Shown here piece by piece: positions 63,738 to 64,000 of a stretch of DNA of 64,000 nt (positions within the stretch are counted from its first letter, which is position 1; every line of letters begins with the position of its first letter). The DNA is from SKLM01 sp964421785. GTDB lineage: Bacteria; Chloroflexota; Anaerolineae; B4-G1. The notes under the pieces were generated by a model, which did not search any database, was not told the origin of the DNA, and worked only from the letters and a program-made list of their open reading frames with translations. The DNA is taken from positions 1 through 64,000 of the forward strand of contig CAYQZG010000004.1 of NCBI GenBank assembly GCA_964421785.1. The letters run 5' to 3'. A program made the translations under genes and the position numbers.

Positions 63738-64000
63738 TCAATCCAGTCTGGGATCTCTCTCGATGTCCTTCTCCTGGTCCTCGGTACTGGGTGTGTCTCC
63801 GTCCTCCGTGGGCTCGAAGATCCGGTCGTTGTCCTCCGAGTGCCCCGGTTGCCATCGCACAGCTGTCACACCGCCGCTGATGGTCAGCTGGTGCGTGGTC
63901 GGCGTTGCTTCGTTTCCCTTTTCAGTGGAAGGGCGGCCCTCCTCCTTACCCGGGATGTCGATGAGGTAGAGGTTTCCCTGATAGACAGCGACGATCTGGT
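63738..64000 (-). CDS. C-terminal end of a gene entering from the right edge
   Basis: The minus-strand frame is open from the window edge to a TGA at 63738-63740, 87 codons. It reads QIVAVYQGNLYLIDIPGKEE, then a Pro/Thr-rich stretch, then HQLTISGGVTAVRWQP and an acidic tail. The strand pattern resembles the last blade of a WD40/TolB-like beta-propeller or secreted beta protein, but this is only a guess from a fragment. Confidence 0.6.
   Translation of the reverse strand, partial: QIVAVYQGNLYLIDIPGKEEGRPSTEKGNEATPTTHQLTISGGVTAVRWQPGHSEDNDRIFEPTEDGDTPSTEDQEKDIERDPRLD

Overview
This is a 64 kb scaffold from a high-GC bacterium, most likely a member of the Chloroflexota (Anaerolineae-like). That placement is inference. 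It rests on the mix of gene families: a Tad pilus TadB/TadC pair, VanW, DUF1028 and DUF401 proteins, a giant GT39 glycosyltransferase with beta-sandwich repeats, PPC-domain secreted proteins with Thr/Pro linkers, and an EF-G2 paralogue. Two 100-N gaps (12388-12487 and 48300-48399), each flanked by identical sequence, show that this is a draft scaffold, probably metagenome-derived. I saw no rRNA, tRNA, CRISPR array, prophage or insertion sequence with a transposase.

Layout. 1-5.3 kb (+): TadB and TadC, a ComF-like phosphoribosyltransferase, long-form ribosome hibernation factor, an unrecognised protein and a low-molecular-weight tyrosine phosphatase. 5.5-8.7 kb (-): prolyl-tRNA synthetase behind an attenuator-like leader, then a DUF1028 protein. 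8.9-11.4 kb (+): rhomboid protease and VanW protein. 11.4-19 kb (-): a HEPN/MNT toxin-antitoxin pair, lactate permease, GT39 membrane glycosyltransferase, a small unknown protein and a DUF401 permease. 19.3-21.3 kb (+): DegV and a GNAT-like protein. 21.5-24.8 kb (-): ruvB, a LarA-type racemase and a homocysteine S-methyltransferase. 25-26.8 kb (+): upp and a WecA/MraY-type transferase. 26.9-28.2 kb (-): tryptophanase. 28.5-35.8 kb (+): EF-G2, queuosine-precursor transporter, Era, and two surface or envelope proteins. 35.9-43.7 kb (-): the translation operon nusA-ylxR-infB-rbfA-nrnA-truB-ribF. 44.2-45.9 kb (+): queG and an autoregulated TetR gene. 46-48.3 kb: a decayed galactose locus (regulator fragment, galT fragment, 3'-truncated galK). 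49-55 kb (+): glycerol kinase, Ldh-family dehydrogenase, GlpA-like dehydrogenase and an ABC exporter. 55-64 kb (-): a surface-polysaccharide cluster with two O-antigen-ligase-like proteins, UDP-glucuronate decarboxylase/epimerase, GtrA and a GT4 glycosyltransferase, plus macro-domain and DUF4230 genes.

The most unusual feature is a population of short dispersed palindromes. Palindrome A (GCCGTCG, 3-nt loop, CGACGGC) and palindrome B (GCCCCG, AGA, CGGGGC) sit mostly between genes. However, A lies in frame twice inside the GT4 gene (adding LPSGRRRSTGG each time), and B lies in frame once inside ribF. This resembles the protein-embedded palindromic elements of Rickettsia. Other notable points are attenuator-like leaders before nusA and proS, a 173-bp inverted-repeat element, a queG promoter implying a leaderless mRNA, an EF-G paralogue whose GTP-specificity motif reads NKVN, and a deletion scar that beheads both a regulator and galT.
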